Assembly: GCF_017583065.1 (NCBI RefSeq)
Contig: NZ_JAGEVL010000005.1
Span: 310,001-374,000, forward strand
Length of the DNA: 64,000 bases
Reading direction: 5' to 3'
Source: Staphylococcus shinii
GTDB lineage: Bacteria; Bacillota; Bacilli; Staphylococcales; Staphylococcaceae
A program made the position numbers and the translations under genes. Shown piece after piece: positions 16,319 through 25,656 of this stretch (position 1 is the stretch's first letter; each line of letters opens with the position of its first letter). Under the pieces are notes generated by a model that made no database searches, was not told the DNA's origin, and saw only the letters and a list, made by a program, of their open reading frames with translations.

Positions 16319-18112
16319 ATGTTGTATCCAGTTGTAAATGAATTTAGAAGTATCATTAATTTAAACGGTATTTGGCGTTTTAAATTAGAAGAGGACGAAG
16401 ATCAAATTGATGTGTCACAACCATTAAATACTGAACAAGTTATGGCTGTGCCAGGTTCGTTTAATGACCAAGGTGTCACTGCTAATATTCGCCACCATGT
16501 AGGGAACGTTTGGTATGAGAGAACATTCACTGTTCCTAACGTTTTAAAAAATGAACGTATTGTCTTACGATTTGGTTCTGCAACACATAAGGCAACCGTA
16601 TATATTGATGGTAAAGAGGTAACATCACACCAAGGAGGTTTCCTACCATTTGAAGTAACATTAGATAAATCATACACAGTTGGGACGCATCGTTTAACGG
16701 TATGCGTAAATAATATATTAGATGAAACAACTTTACCGGTTGGAGATTATAGCGAAATAACAGATGCAGAAGGTAATGTGATTAAGAAAAATACACCAAA
16801 TTTTGATTTCTTCAATTATGCGGGTTTACATAGACCTGTAAAAATATATACAACACCTAAGATCCATATTCAAGATATTGAAATTGTACCTGAATTACAA
16901 GGTGAGGATGCTTATGTAAATTATAAAGTAAGCACGAACCATAGCAGAGGGACTGTTGAGGTTCGATTAGTGGATGAAGACAAACAGGTCATAGCAGAAG
17001 CAACAGGTGTAGAAGGTACGATAAAGGTTCAGAATCCACATCTTTGGAAACCATTAAATGCGTATTTATATCATTTAGAAGTGTCACTTATAGAAGATGG
17101 AGAGTTAATTGATACTTATTCTGAGCGTTTCGGTATACGTTCTGTCGAAGTGGCTAAGGGTAAATTTTTAATTAATGGAGAGCCGTTTTATTTTAAAGGT
17201 TTTGGTAAGCATGAGGATAGTTATTATCATGGCAGAGGTATGAATGAAGTAGCGAATGTATTAGACTTTAATTTGATGAAATGGATAGGAGCAAATTCAT
17301 TTAGAACTTCGCACTATCCGTATTCAGAAGAAATGATGCGTTTAGCTGATGAGCAGGGTATAGTGGTGATTGATGAAACAACTGCTGTAGGAGTTCATTT
17401 AAACTTTAATGCAATTTTAACTGGTGAAAAAGCAAGAAATACATTTGAAGAAATAGGTACGAAAGCGGCGCATGAATCTGCGATTAAAGGGTTAATTGAA
17501 CGCGATAAAAACCATGCATGTGTGGTTATGTGGTCGATTGCCAATGAACCAGCTTCTGACGAACAGGGGGCTAAAGCATATTTCGAACCATTAGTGAATC
17601 TAGCACGAACGTGTGATCCACAACAGAGACCTGTTACAATTGTAACAATACTGACTTCTCAACCAGATACATGCCAAGTGCAAGATTTAGTCGATGTATT
17701 ATGCTTAAATAGGTACTATGGTTGGTATACTCAAACAGCAGATTTGAAAGCTGCTAAATTGGCACTAGCAGAAGAGTTAGATGGTTGGAGTATTAAACAA
17801 CCAGATAAACCAATTATGTTTACTGAATATGGTGCTGATACAGTGGCAGGAATGCATGCAATAAACGATGAATTATTCACAGAGGAATACCAAATACGTT
17901 ATTACGAAGCCAATCATGAAGTTATTGATAAGTATCCACAATTTATTGGAGAACAGGTATGGAATTTTGCAGATTTTGAAACTTCTACGGGTATTATTAG
18001 AGTTCAAGGAAATAAGAAAGGGATTTTCACCCGTGAAAGAAGGCCAAAAGCCGTCGCTCATTACTTCAAAGAAAGATGGTCAAATATTCCGGATTTTGGA
18101 TATAAAATATAA
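16319..18112 (+). CDS. uidA: beta-glucuronidase
   Basis: A 597-residue glycoside hydrolase family 2 enzyme that releases D-glucuronate from beta-glucuronides. The N-terminal sugar-binding fold and immunoglobulin-like domain (1-280) precede the TIM barrel. The acid/base glutamate is E410 (IANEPAS), the nucleophile E503 (TEYGAD), and the glucuronate-carboxylate pair of true glucuronidases is present as N565 and K567 (GNKKGIF), which separates it from beta-galactosidases. Length and start (MLYPV) match the Escherichia coli enzyme (603). The ATG at 16319 is nine bases from AAAGGAG; a TTG at 16313 is too close to it. No signal peptide, so substrates must enter through the GPH transporter. Confidence 0.95.
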   Translation: MLYPVVNEFRSIINLNGIWRFKLEEDEDQIDVSQPLNTEQVMAVPGSFNDQGVTANIRHHVGNVWYERTFTVPNVLKNERIVLRFGSATHKATVYIDGKEVTSHQGGFLPFEVTLDKSYTVGTHRLTVCVNNILDETTLPVGDYSEITDAEGNVIKKNTPNFDFFNYAGLHRPVKIYTTPKIHIQDIEIVPELQGEDAYVNYKVSTNHSRGTVEVRLVDEDKQVIAEATGVEGTIKVQNPHLWKPLNAYLYHLEVSLIEDGELIDTYSERFGIRSVEVAKGKFLINGEPFYFKGFGKHEDSYYHGRGMNEVANVLDFNLMKWIGANSFRTSHYPYSEEMMRLADEQGIVVIDETTAVGVHLNFNAILTGEKARNTFEEIGTKAAHESAIKGLIERDKNHACVVMWSIANEPASDEQGAKAYFEPLVNLARTCDPQQRPVTIVTILTSQPDTCQVQDLVDVLCLNRYYGWYTQTADLKAAKLALAEELDGWSIKQPDKPIMFTEYGADTVAGMHAINDELFTEEYQIRYYEANHEVIDKYPQFIGEQVWNFADFETSTGIIRVQGNKKGIFTRERRPKAVAHYFKERWSNIPDFGYKI

Positions 18113-18229
18113 TAGATGAGGACGGGAGTCAGACAGAAATATAATTTATTTAAAAAGGTTTCGGTCATACCTGTAATAAGGATAACTAGGGGTGAAAACA
18201 TAACAGGCTTAACTGTGAGTTAAAGTTCA

Positions 18230-18550
18230 AGCATAAGTCCCACTAGCCCAATATAATGATTAAGAATCTGGGACATAAAGTTCTTGGATAAGTGAAAAAA
18301 AGGCGTTTTCTATTGAAATAAAATAGAAATTGTCTTTTTCAATATTGTTTTGATTATAGTTAGCTCGTTGGTTTAGCTTAGTAGTGTTTATTAAACTATA
18401 CGAAAGGGGCTTATTTTTTAAGTATTTTAATGTGAAAATCCATATGAATGAGACGTATTTTCGGGAAACTCTTGAGAGGATAGGACAAGCTGAAGATTAC
18501 AGGCTGAAGCTGTCTCCCTAAGAAAGCGAGCCAACAATGCGAAGTATTGA
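18230..18550. repeat. structured intergenic element, probably a dispersed staphylococcal repeat
   Basis: The 552 bases between uidA and the GH3 gene hold no protein gene I would accept. The part from about 18230 to 18550 has an AATCTGGGACATAAAG motif, an imperfect hairpin (GAAAAAAAGGCGTTTTCTAT to TTGTCTTTTTC, 18293-18342), a short CTCTTGAGAG palindrome (18469-18478), and a GACA-AGCT / AGCTGTC stem (18485-18516) with a repeated GCTGAAG. It resembles a sequence I have seen scattered between staphylococcal genes, but I cannot confirm this here. No terminal repeats or transposase were found. Confidence 0.4.
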
Positions 18551-18561
18551 ATAAAAAAATA

Positions 18562-18610
18562 AGCACTCAGATGAATTGAATAGAATCAAATCATCTGAGT
18601 GCTATTTTTC
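18562..18610. terminator. bidirectional terminator between uidA region and GH3 gene
   Basis: A perfect 13-bp stem AGCACTCAGATGA (18562-18574) with TCATCTGAGTGCT (18591-18603), flanked by AAAAAAATA on the left and ATTTTTC on the right, so it works on both strands. It serves the minus-strand HAD-GH3 operon and any transcript from uidA. Confidence 0.88.
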
Positions 18611-18664
18611 TTGGATTTATGTTCCAATCCCTATTTATTCATTTATATTATGCTGTTGTCTATA

Positions 18665-20389
18665 TTATAATTTGGCTTGCCATTTATCAGTCCAAACCAA
18701 ATCGTTATAAGTACCTTTAAAAGTGCTTAATCCCATAAGTTTATCGACCGTTTGTTTAATAGTTTCAGGGTTAGAATGATAAGCATTTATATAAGCTTTC
18801 ACCATCGTTGCATCGTGTAAATGAGTTGTGAAGTTTAAGGAAACAAATACCGTTGGAACTTCATGTACATACCAAGGAATTTCATTGCTCATTGCAGTAC
18901 CCCATTTGATTCGATAGTTATTTTCAGCAGCGTAACCAATAATGTTAGCGAAAACTAGTGCTGCATCAACGTCTTCTCGATAAGATAATGTCTTGCCTTT
19001 AACGCGTGTTGAACCATCGTTTAAAGTAACATTAAAACCTCTCGATTCCAGTTCTTTAATAATGTCTTCAGGCACATTATTAGCAGATTTATAAATGCCA
19101 TCTTTTTCACCTTCAATTACATAAAGACGAATGTTTTTATGTGTTTCTGGACGAATCGGTAATTGATCCAAAGTATTTTTTACGAGTGTAATACCTAAAT
19201 CAGCAGCTTCAGCACGCATATCTAAATGTTCTTGGCAACCGATAACTTCCAAGTCTTCTTTAGTGCGAATAATCGTGCCATCTTTTTGTTTCTTGTGTAA
19301 ATTCAATTGTGCCTTAAGTCCTAAGATACGACGAACAGCATCATCTAATCGTTCATCTGTGATGATACCATTGTTATATCCGTTTAACATAAATTGATAA
19401 TCTTCTTCTAAATCATTGAAGAATAGAAACATATCACATCCAGCGGCAATTGAAAGTGGCACGTAATCTTCACGACGCATAGAAGCAGTCATACCTAACA
19501 TATGACTAGCGTCTGTAACGACTAAACCATTGAAATGCATATCGTCTTTAAGTAAATCAGTGATAAGTTCTTTTGATAATGTTGCTGGTAAAATATCTTT
19601 ATCTTCTAAGTTTGAGTTTAACTTTTTAGAATAAGCAGGTTGTGCAATATGTCCAGCCATAATCATTTGTACGCCTCGATTAATATGGTGTTGATAGACT
19701 TTACGGAAACTATTGTCCCATTCTTCTGTAGATAATTCGTTTACCCCTAATACTAAATGCTGATCACGTTCTTCTGTACCATCTCCAGGAAAATGCTTAA
19801 TACAGGTAATCATGTCACGTTCTGAGTTGAAACCATCAATAAAAGCGCTAGAATATTTGATGACAGTTTGTGCATCTGTCCCGTATGCGCGTGTATTTAC
19901 GATAGTATTGCGCCAGTTTTTAAGAATATCAACGCACGGATCGAAATTGATATGTACACCTAATGCTGAAGCTTCACGTGCAGAAACAAGCCCAGCATTG
20001 TATGCAACCTTAGTATCTTGTGCAGCTTCACATTGTGCTGCACTTGCAATATAAGTGCCATCTTTACATGCTCCATTACCTCCAGAATCACAGTTAGCTG
20101 CAACAAGTACCGGAACCTTTGTACTTTGTTGTAAGTCATTGAGTAAGCTTTGTACATCAACTTTATTACCGCCTTCATAACGTGCGCCACCAATATGATA
20201 ACGTTCTAAAACTTCCTTATTACTCAAATCTGCGTCGTGGAATTTTTTCCCACCTTCCAATGAAAATAAATTGAAAAAGAGTTGGCCAATTTTTTCTTCA
20301 CTTGATAAATCTTTTAGTGTTTCTTCAACCCAAGCAATTTGTGTGTCGTCTAGATTATAAGGGGATGCTTTTAAGTTTACTTTTACCAT
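18665..20389 (-). CDS. glycoside hydrolase family 3, NagZ-like beta-N-acetylhexosaminidase
   Basis: A 574-residue GH3 enzyme without signal peptide. The TIM-barrel domain (about 15-360) has KHFPGDG (198-204) followed by RDQH (H211), the histidine of the NagZ-type acid/base dyad, and the nucleophile loop VVTDASHM with D293. The second domain (about 395-570) is the GH3 C-terminal alpha/beta sandwich, present in Firmicute NagZ-type enzymes but absent from the short E. coli NagZ. These residues point to release of beta-N-acetylglucosamine; exact substrate uncertain. It is read three bases after the HAD gene, with GGAG of its ribosome binding site inside that gene. Confidence 0.85.
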   Translation of the reverse strand: MVKVNLKASPYNLDDTQIAWVEETLKDLSSEEKIGQLFFNLFSLEGGKKFHDADLSNKEVLERYHIGGARYEGGNKVDVQSLLNDLQQSTKVPVLVAANCDSGGNGACKDGTYIASAAQCEAAQDTKVAYNAGLVSAREASALGVHINFDPCVDILKNWRNTIVNTRAYGTDAQTVIKYSSAFIDGFNSERDMITCIKHFPGDGTEERDQHLVLGVNELSTEEWDNSFRKVYQHHINRGVQMIMAGHIAQPAYSKKLNSNLEDKDILPATLSKELITDLLKDDMHFNGLVVTDASHMLGMTASMRREDYVPLSIAAGCDMFLFFNDLEEDYQFMLNGYNNGIITDERLDDAVRRILGLKAQLNLHKKQKDGTIIRTKEDLEVIGCQEHLDMRAEAADLGITLVKNTLDQLPIRPETHKNIRLYVIEGEKDGIYKSANNVPEDIIKELESRGFNVTLNDGSTRVKGKTLSYREDVDAALVFANIIGYAAENNYRIKWGTAMSNEIPWYVHEVPTVFVSLNFTTHLHDATMVKAYINAYHSNPETIKQTVDKLMGLSTFKGTYNDLVWTDKWQAKL

Positions 20390-20392
20390 TAA

Positions 20393-21238
20393 TTATTTCG
20401 CTCCTTCAAAATTATTATAAAATATAGAAATTAGAGAAGTTTGTATTTCTTGATTGAAACGACCTTCTCTGAATAGTTTTAAGTATTTATTGTGAAAATC
20501 TAACCATGATTGATCTTCGTGGCCGGCAAGGATAGGATAAAAATATAAATCATGCATTTGAGCAGCTTCCAAATCTCCCTTGGCATCACCTAGCATAATA
20601 ATATTTTCTAAGTCATAGAATGACTTTAATACTTCAAGACAATGCTCTTTTGTACCTGATTCTTGGGCGAACATGCCGCTCAAGTAAGGTGTTAAATGAT
20701 AAGACTCCCATTCATGTTGAACTGCAGAAAGGTTGGCTGACGATACGATAGCTATATCTGCAAATGAAGCGGCATCTTTTAAGGTATTGTGTACGTGTTC
20801 AAAAGGACCGATACTAGGAAGTTCTTTAATACGTGCATTGACTTTATGAGACCAAGATAAAGCTTTGCGTAAACCAGATTTGTTTGGGTTATCTTCAATA
20901 GCTTCTTCTAGACTAGGATTTGAAAAAGATTGGGTAGTTTGTACCCATTGTTTTATGTCGTCATATCCTTGAATGTCTAAACCCTCTGCAACAAGTTCTC
21001 CTAACATTTTTTCAAGACCTCTAAAACGGTTGATGCCTCTGGTTATTTCATAAAGATTGAATGCATTCCATCGTTCTAAGATCCTTTCAGATTTATCTTC
21101 GAGATGCCATTCTTCGACAAGCGCTGGACCAAAAGCGCGTTCATGTTTAATAGTCATAGAATCAATGGCACATCCATCTGAATCAACGCAAATGAGTTTA
21201 TTATATTTAGCTTTATAGTGTGATAAAGATTGAATCAT
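20393..21238 (-). CDS. HAD-superfamily hydrolase
   Basis: A 281-residue haloacid-dehalogenase-type phosphatase. Motif I is VDSDGCAID with nucleophile D19 and acid/base D21, motif II is the IVSSANLS serine (about 170), motif III a lysine near EHCLEVLKS, and motif IV MLGDAKGDLEAAQ (about 215-227) supplies the metal-binding aspartates. A helical cap sits between motifs I and II. It is the first gene of an operon with the GH3 enzyme and starts behind GGGAGAGGA. A sugar phosphate or a phosphorylated amino sugar would fit the neighbour, but the substrate is not known. Confidence 0.8.
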   Translation of the reverse strand: MIQSLSHYKAKYNKLICVDSDGCAIDSMTIKHERAFGPALVEEWHLEDKSERILERWNAFNLYEITRGINRFRGLEKMLGELVAEGLDIQGYDDIKQWVQTTQSFSNPSLEEAIEDNPNKSGLRKALSWSHKVNARIKELPSIGPFEHVHNTLKDAASFADIAIVSSANLSAVQHEWESYHLTPYLSGMFAQESGTKEHCLEVLKSFYDLENIIMLGDAKGDLEAAQMHDLYFYPILAGHEDQSWLDFHNKYLKLFREGRFNQEIQTSLISIFYNNFEGAK

Positions 21239-21364
21239 TTTAAAATTCCTCTCCCATAAGTTTGAATAAAGTGATTATCATAATGTTTTTTACAATCATA
21301 ATTGAGTTGAGTAGTGTAAAAGACGAGTGGAATTATTGTTCTATTAAAGTAGATAATCCATATG

Positions 21365-21378
21365 ATAAAGCGCTTTCT
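21365..21378. promoter_or_regulatory. candidate cre site upstream of the HAD-GH3 operon
   Basis: ATAAAGCGCTTTCT matches the cre consensus at 12 of 14 positions and has the palindromic AAAGCGCTTT core. It is about 130 bases upstream of the HAD gene, in the divergent region to kdgA. Confidence 0.55.
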
Positions 21379-21435
21379 TCACACTATTAAAGTTAGCATT
21401 TAGAATTCAAAAAAACTACAGAATAATCAGTAATT

Positions 21436-21453
21436 ATGTGATTTAATTCACAA
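21436..21453. promoter_or_regulatory. TGTGA-N6-TCACA palindrome (Rex or ArcR/CRP type)
   Basis: ATGTGATTTAATTCACAA differs by one base from the Rex consensus TTGTGA-W6-TCACAA and also fits the CRP-like TGTGA-N6-TCACA site recognised by staphylococcal ArcR. It lies in the 520-base divergent region between the HAD-GH3 operon and kdgA. Confidence 0.5.
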
Positions 21454-21513
21454 AATTGCTATTTTAGGCTAATTTATTTCTAAAAATGTTAATAAGTTTA
21501 TAAAAAGGAGCAT

Positions 21514-21596
21514 ATATCTCAATAATTCAAATGGTTAACTGCGTCGCTACAAATTTGTGAGCTATTTAATTTTGCATCATTTGAAATTTGAGATAT
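21514..21596 (+). other. large interrupted stem-loop upstream of kdgA
   Basis: ATATCTCA (21514-21521) pairs with TGAGATAT (21589-21596) and TTCAAATG (21526-21533) with CATTTGAA (21578-21585), enclosing a 44-base loop. It is about 160 bases before kdgA. A function as a leader RNA structure or as two protein-binding half-sites is possible. The rest of the gap 21239-21758 is AT-rich with no gene. Confidence 0.4.
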
Positions 21597-21758
21597 TAGT
21601 ATTGATCTTAGATTTATCAAGTACTTTCGAATGATTCTATTGTAAATGAGTTCATGACACTATTTAGACATATTTTTATTGTAATTGACTGGAAATAAAT
21701 AAAAAATATAATGAAAGTGAGTTGAGTATGAGATTTTAATCAGAAAAGGAAGATGATG

Positions 21759-22397
21759 ATGAATAAAATGCGAACTTTACAACAACTACAAGAAAATTAT
21801 CTAGTTGCGGTTGTTAGAGGTAATACGGAGGATGACGCATGGCAAAAATGTAAACAAATTATTGAAGGCGGCATACTAAATATTGAAGTTACATTCACGA
21901 CACCAAATGCGGAAACAGTCATAAAATCTTTAAATACGAAATATAAGAATGATGTTTTGATTGGTGCCGGAACAGTTATGGATGCTACTACAGCGCGTAT
22001 CGCAATAATGAATGGTGCAAACTTTATTGTGAGTCCTCATTTTGACGCACAAATAGCAATGATGTGTAATTTATATACGATACCTTATTTACCTGGATGT
22101 AGTTCAGTTACAGAAATAACGACTGCTTTACAACATGGTGTTGATGTAGTGAAGTTATTTCCTGGAGATGGCTTAGGAGCAGATTTTATAAAAAATGTAC
22201 ACGGCCCGATACCACAAGTGGAAATGATGCCTTCAGGAGGCGTATCCATAGAAAATATGCATGAATGGTATGAAAAAGGGGCGTTTGCCTTAGGTATTGG
22301 TAGTGCATTAACCAAAGGTGCTCAAGATGGAGCAGATCGAATTATTGTAGAACAGACACGTGCATTTGTGGAAAGGTTTAAAAATTTAAAAGCTTAA
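21759..22397 (+). CDS. kdgA: 2-dehydro-3-deoxyphosphogluconate (KDPG) aldolase
   Basis: A 212-residue class I aldolase that splits KDPG into pyruvate and glyceraldehyde 3-phosphate, the last step of hexuronate breakdown. The Schiff-base lysine is K132 (VDVVKLFPGD), the catalytic glutamate E43 (NIEVTFTT), and the phosphate-binding MMPSGGVS is present. Three ATG codons lie in tandem at 21753-21761; the third has the best distance (eight bases) from AAAGGA. It is read alone, before the second GPH transporter, with a cre site between them. Length is normal for the family. Confidence 0.9.
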   Translation: MNKMRTLQQLQENYLVAVVRGNTEDDAWQKCKQIIEGGILNIEVTFTTPNAETVIKSLNTKYKNDVLIGAGTVMDATTARIAIMNGANFIVSPHFDAQIAMMCNLYTIPYLPGCSSVTEITTALQHGVDVVKLFPGDGLGADFIKNVHGPIPQVEMMPSGGVSIENMHEWYEKGAFALGIGSALTKGAQDGADRIIVEQTRAFVERFKNLKA

Positions 22398-22528
22398 TAT
22401 TTTAACTTTGATAACTGTCAATTCTCATTATTTAAGAAAATAGCATAACATTACAAACAACGCTAATTGTTGTATTAGGGAACGGTATATGTAACATGAG
22501 CATGAGTAATAAAAATTTTGAAGTTTAT

Positions 22529-22542
22529 TGAAATCGCTTACA
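22529..22542 (+). promoter_or_regulatory. cre site upstream of the second hexuronate transporter
   Basis: TGAAATCGCTTACA matches TGWAARCGYTWNCW at 13 of 14 positions. It is in the 410-base gap 22398-22807 between kdgA and the transporter; no terminator and no further gene were seen in that gap. Confidence 0.65.
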
Positions 22543-22807
22543 TATATTGTTGGAATTACAAAATAAAGTCATAGAACCTTTAGCTTATAAAAATATATGT
22601 GTAATTGGAATATGAATATAGGTAGGTTTGATTACCCCTTATTGTAATTAATCTATGCTCCAAATTATGTTTAAAGTATTTATAGAAGAAAGTGCTTCTA
22701 AAATCACAAATCAAATATTAAATAAAGACAAAGACAGTTTTATTTAGATAATTTTAATGCTTAAGTAAATGTTTAGGGGACATCAAACGTTAGAAAGAGG
22801 TCATCTT

Positions 22808-24211
22808 ATGGTTTCAATGTCAGCGAAGAAAGAACAAACAAAGCAAGAAAAATTTGACGATATTAGTACACCAAAATTAAAATTCAAAGAAAAGTTATCA
22901 TACGGTTTAGGTGATTTAGGTAACGGTATGATGTTTGATATGGGACAAATATATTTATTGAAATTTTTTACGGATATACTAGGTATTTCCGCTTTTTATG
23001 GTGGACTGGTGTTTCTTGTATCAAAAATATTTGATGCTTTTGTAGATACTGGTGTAGGTACTTATGTGGATTCAAGAACGAATATTGGTAAACGTGGTAA
23101 ATTTAGACCATTTATTTTATACGGTACAGTACCACTTGCAATTTGTACGGTTTTATCATTTATTGCGCCAAATTTAGATCAAACTGGTAAAACCATTTGG
23201 GCATTTGCGACTTATATGTTATTTAATGCGGCATACTCAGTTGTTAATATACCTTATGGTTCACTTTCTGCGTCTATGACTGTTAATGCTGAAGATAGAA
23301 CGCAGCTATCAGTGTATAGAAACTTAGGGTCACAAGCCGCGTTATTTGTGGCAGGTATCGTGGTCATACCATTAGTTAATCAATTTCCCAATCATGCAGT
23401 AGGATATCCTATTGCAGTAGCATTATTAGCTATTGTCGGCGTTATACTACATTTAATTTGTTATAAAAATGTCAAAGAAAGACATGTGATACAACGTCCT
23501 AAGACAAAAGGAATGGGTAAAAAAGCTTTTGTGAGCTTGTTGAAAAATGGAGCATTTGCAGTATTAGCAATTTATACATTACTAACAATTATGTCGATGT
23601 TTTTAAAACAATCGTCACAATTATATTATTTCCAATATGTTATGGATGCACCTAATTTAGTTGGTCTTGTTAGTACTTTGAACTTTGCCGTTCTTGTTCC
23701 AGCGCTTTATATAACAACGTTGTTAAGCAAGAGGATAGGGAAAAAGATGACAGCTATCGTAGGTATAGCAGGATTTGTAGTGTGCGAAATTTTAAACTTT
23801 GCACTTTTTGGAGATTATATTACAACATTTTTAATAGTAAATACAATTTCTTCATTCTTTTTAGTTATACCTAATACAGTGACTTGGGCATTTATTGCTG
23901 ATGTTGTTGAATATGGGCAATGGAAATCTGGAATACGTTCTGAAGGCATTACGTATTCAAGCTATAGTTTCACCCGTAAGATTTCACAAGCTTTGGCAGG
24001 TTTTATTCCTGGGCTTGCATTAACTATGATCGGTTATCAACCTAATGTTGCTCAGACTACGGAAACATTAACAGGGCTTAAAGTATTGTTCTTTGCTGTG
24101 CCAGGTGTAGGTTGTTTAATTGCACTAATTATATTCTTAATTGGTTATCCACTAACAGACAAGCGTCATAAACAAATTGTTAAAGAACTAGCATTAAGAG
24201 AAGAAATTTAA
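22808..24211 (+). CDS. GPH-family hexuronate symporter, copy 2
   Basis: A 467-residue paralogue of the transporter at 14881, with the same 12 membrane segments, the KLSYGLGDLGNGMMFDM signature and the conserved C-terminal PLTDKRHKQIVKELALREE. The start MVSMSAKK follows GAAAGAGG at 22793 at seven bases; an in-frame ATG at 22769 lacks a ribosome binding site. It is the first gene of a run with uxaC and uxuA (20 and 18 bases apart), so free glucuronate or galacturonate is the likely substrate while copy 1 may prefer glucuronides. This division is inferred from neighbours only. Confidence 0.88.
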   Translation: MVSMSAKKEQTKQEKFDDISTPKLKFKEKLSYGLGDLGNGMMFDMGQIYLLKFFTDILGISAFYGGLVFLVSKIFDAFVDTGVGTYVDSRTNIGKRGKFRPFILYGTVPLAICTVLSFIAPNLDQTGKTIWAFATYMLFNAAYSVVNIPYGSLSASMTVNAEDRTQLSVYRNLGSQAALFVAGIVVIPLVNQFPNHAVGYPIAVALLAIVGVILHLICYKNVKERHVIQRPKTKGMGKKAFVSLLKNGAFAVLAIYTLLTIMSMFLKQSSQLYYFQYVMDAPNLVGLVSTLNFAVLVPALYITTLLSKRIGKKMTAIVGIAGFVVCEILNFALFGDYITTFLIVNTISSFFLVIPNTVTWAFIADVVEYGQWKSGIRSEGITYSSYSFTRKISQALAGFIPGLALTMIGYQPNVAQTTETLTGLKVLFFAVPGVGCLIALIIFLIGYPLTDKRHKQIVKELALREEI

Positions 24212-24231
24212 AGGAAAGGGCGTTTTCAGTA

Positions 24232-25638
24232 ATGACTCAATTTATCACTGATCGTTTTATGTTACAAAATACAAAAGCGGTTGAGCTATATAATAAATAC
24301 GCAAAAGATATGCCTATTTATGACTATCATTGCCATTTAGATCCACAACAAATTAGCGAGAATACGCACTTTGATAATATCACAACGTTGTGGCTAGGGG
24401 GAGATCATTATAAGTGGAGAGCGATGCGTGCGCAAGGTATTGATGAATATTATATAACTGGTGATGCTTCACCACGAGAAAAGTTTAGAAAATGGGCACT
24501 TACTTTAGAAAATTCGGTTGCAAACCCCTTATATCATTGGTCTCATTTAGAGCTAGCTATGTATTTTGATGTGCATGAAGTGTTAAACGAAAACAATGCT
24601 GATCAAATATACGATCAAGTTAATGGTTATTTGCAGCGTTATAATATCACAGCACAATCTTTAATTACTCAATCAAATGTTAAAGTGATTTGTACTACAG
24701 ATAACCCTACAGACGATTTGCGTTATCATGATGAGCTACAAACACAAATGGACTTCAAGACTCAGGTATTACCTTCATTTAGACCCGATGTTGCTTTTAA
24801 AGTTGGTGAAGAAAGTTTTGCTGAATTTATAGAAACATTAAGTAGCTTAACACACCCTATTAGTAATGTAGATGATTTTGTAGAAGCTATAAAAATGCGA
24901 GTTAATTATTTCCATGACAAAGGTGGACGATTAGCAGATCATGGATTAAGTTCTATTGAATATCAGTCATATAATCGTTCAGATATTGATGATATTTTCC
25001 AAAAAGCGTTGAAAAAACAACAAGTAAGTAGTAAAGCATATGCACAATTTCAAACATTCTTATTATATGAATTAAGTAAAATTTATAACGAAAAAGATTG
25101 GGTTATGCAAATTCATTTTGGTGCAATTCGCAATAATAACACTACTGCATTTGAACAATTAGGCCCTGACGCCGGATTTGATTCTATACGTGATCAACAA
25201 AATCTTGCTGAAAACTTAAATAGTTTATTAAATATGATGGCTTCAAGTGGTCACTTGCCAAAAACAATATTATACAATTTAAATCCTACATATAACGACA
25301 TCGTAGGGTCTACTATTGCCAATTTCCAAAATCAAGCACATATACAAAGTAAAGTACAACATGGTGCTGGCTGGTGGTTTAACGACACAAAACGCGGTAT
25401 GTTAAATCAAATGACATCCTTGGCTGATCAAGGCTTATTAATGCACTTTGTTGGTATGTTAACAGATTCTAGAAGCTTTATTTCTTATTCTAGACATGAT
25501 TATTTTAGAAGGATTCTATGTACTTATATTGGTAATTTGGTTGAGTTAGGAGAAATACCTGAGGATCCAAGACTATTAGAGAAGCTAATTAAAAATATTT
25601 GCTATAACAATGCTTATAACTACTTTAAATTGATATAG
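24232..25638 (+). CDS. uxaC: glucuronate isomerase
   Basis: A 468-residue uronate isomerase converting D-glucuronate to D-fructuronate (and galacturonate to tagaturonate). It has the amidohydrolase-like metal motif YDYHCHL with H33 and H35, the GAIRNNN segment and the AWWF-type GAGWWFNDTKRG near the C-terminus that are typical for UxaC. Length equals that of known enzymes (about 470). It begins 20 bases after the transporter behind AAAGGAAAGGG and is followed by uxuA; the three form one operon. Confidence 0.95.
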   Translation: MTQFITDRFMLQNTKAVELYNKYAKDMPIYDYHCHLDPQQISENTHFDNITTLWLGGDHYKWRAMRAQGIDEYYITGDASPREKFRKWALTLENSVANPLYHWSHLELAMYFDVHEVLNENNADQIYDQVNGYLQRYNITAQSLITQSNVKVICTTDNPTDDLRYHDELQTQMDFKTQVLPSFRPDVAFKVGEESFAEFIETLSSLTHPISNVDDFVEAIKMRVNYFHDKGGRLADHGLSSIEYQSYNRSDIDDIFQKALKKQQVSSKAYAQFQTFLLYELSKIYNEKDWVMQIHFGAIRNNNTTAFEQLGPDAGFDSIRDQQNLAENLNSLLNMMASSGHLPKTILYNLNPTYNDIVGSTIANFQNQAHIQSKVQHGAGWWFNDTKRGMLNQMTSLADQGLLMHFVGMLTDSRSFISYSRHDYFRRILCTYIGNLVELGEIPEDPRLLEKLIKNICYNNAYNYFKLI

Positions 25639-25656
25639 AGAGGGGTGTCATTTGGA

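Noticed and set aside
16402-16730. Open frames antisense to uidA
   Set aside because: They overlap the sugar-binding domain of a clear GH2 enzyme and show no protein family.
18113-18664. Insertion sequence after uidA
   Set aside because: No transposase frame, no terminal inverted repeats and no target duplication could be found; only a structured repeat-like stretch is reported.
21531-21560. Nine-codon frame (ATG to TGA) in the kdgA leader as a leader peptide
   Set aside because: The AAGGAG lies about 20 bases away and the frame is very short, with no run of regulatory codons.
24381-24396. ACAACGTTGT palindrome like the one at 14607
   Set aside because: It is inside the uxaC coding sequence (codons for Thr-Thr-Leu) and is shorter.
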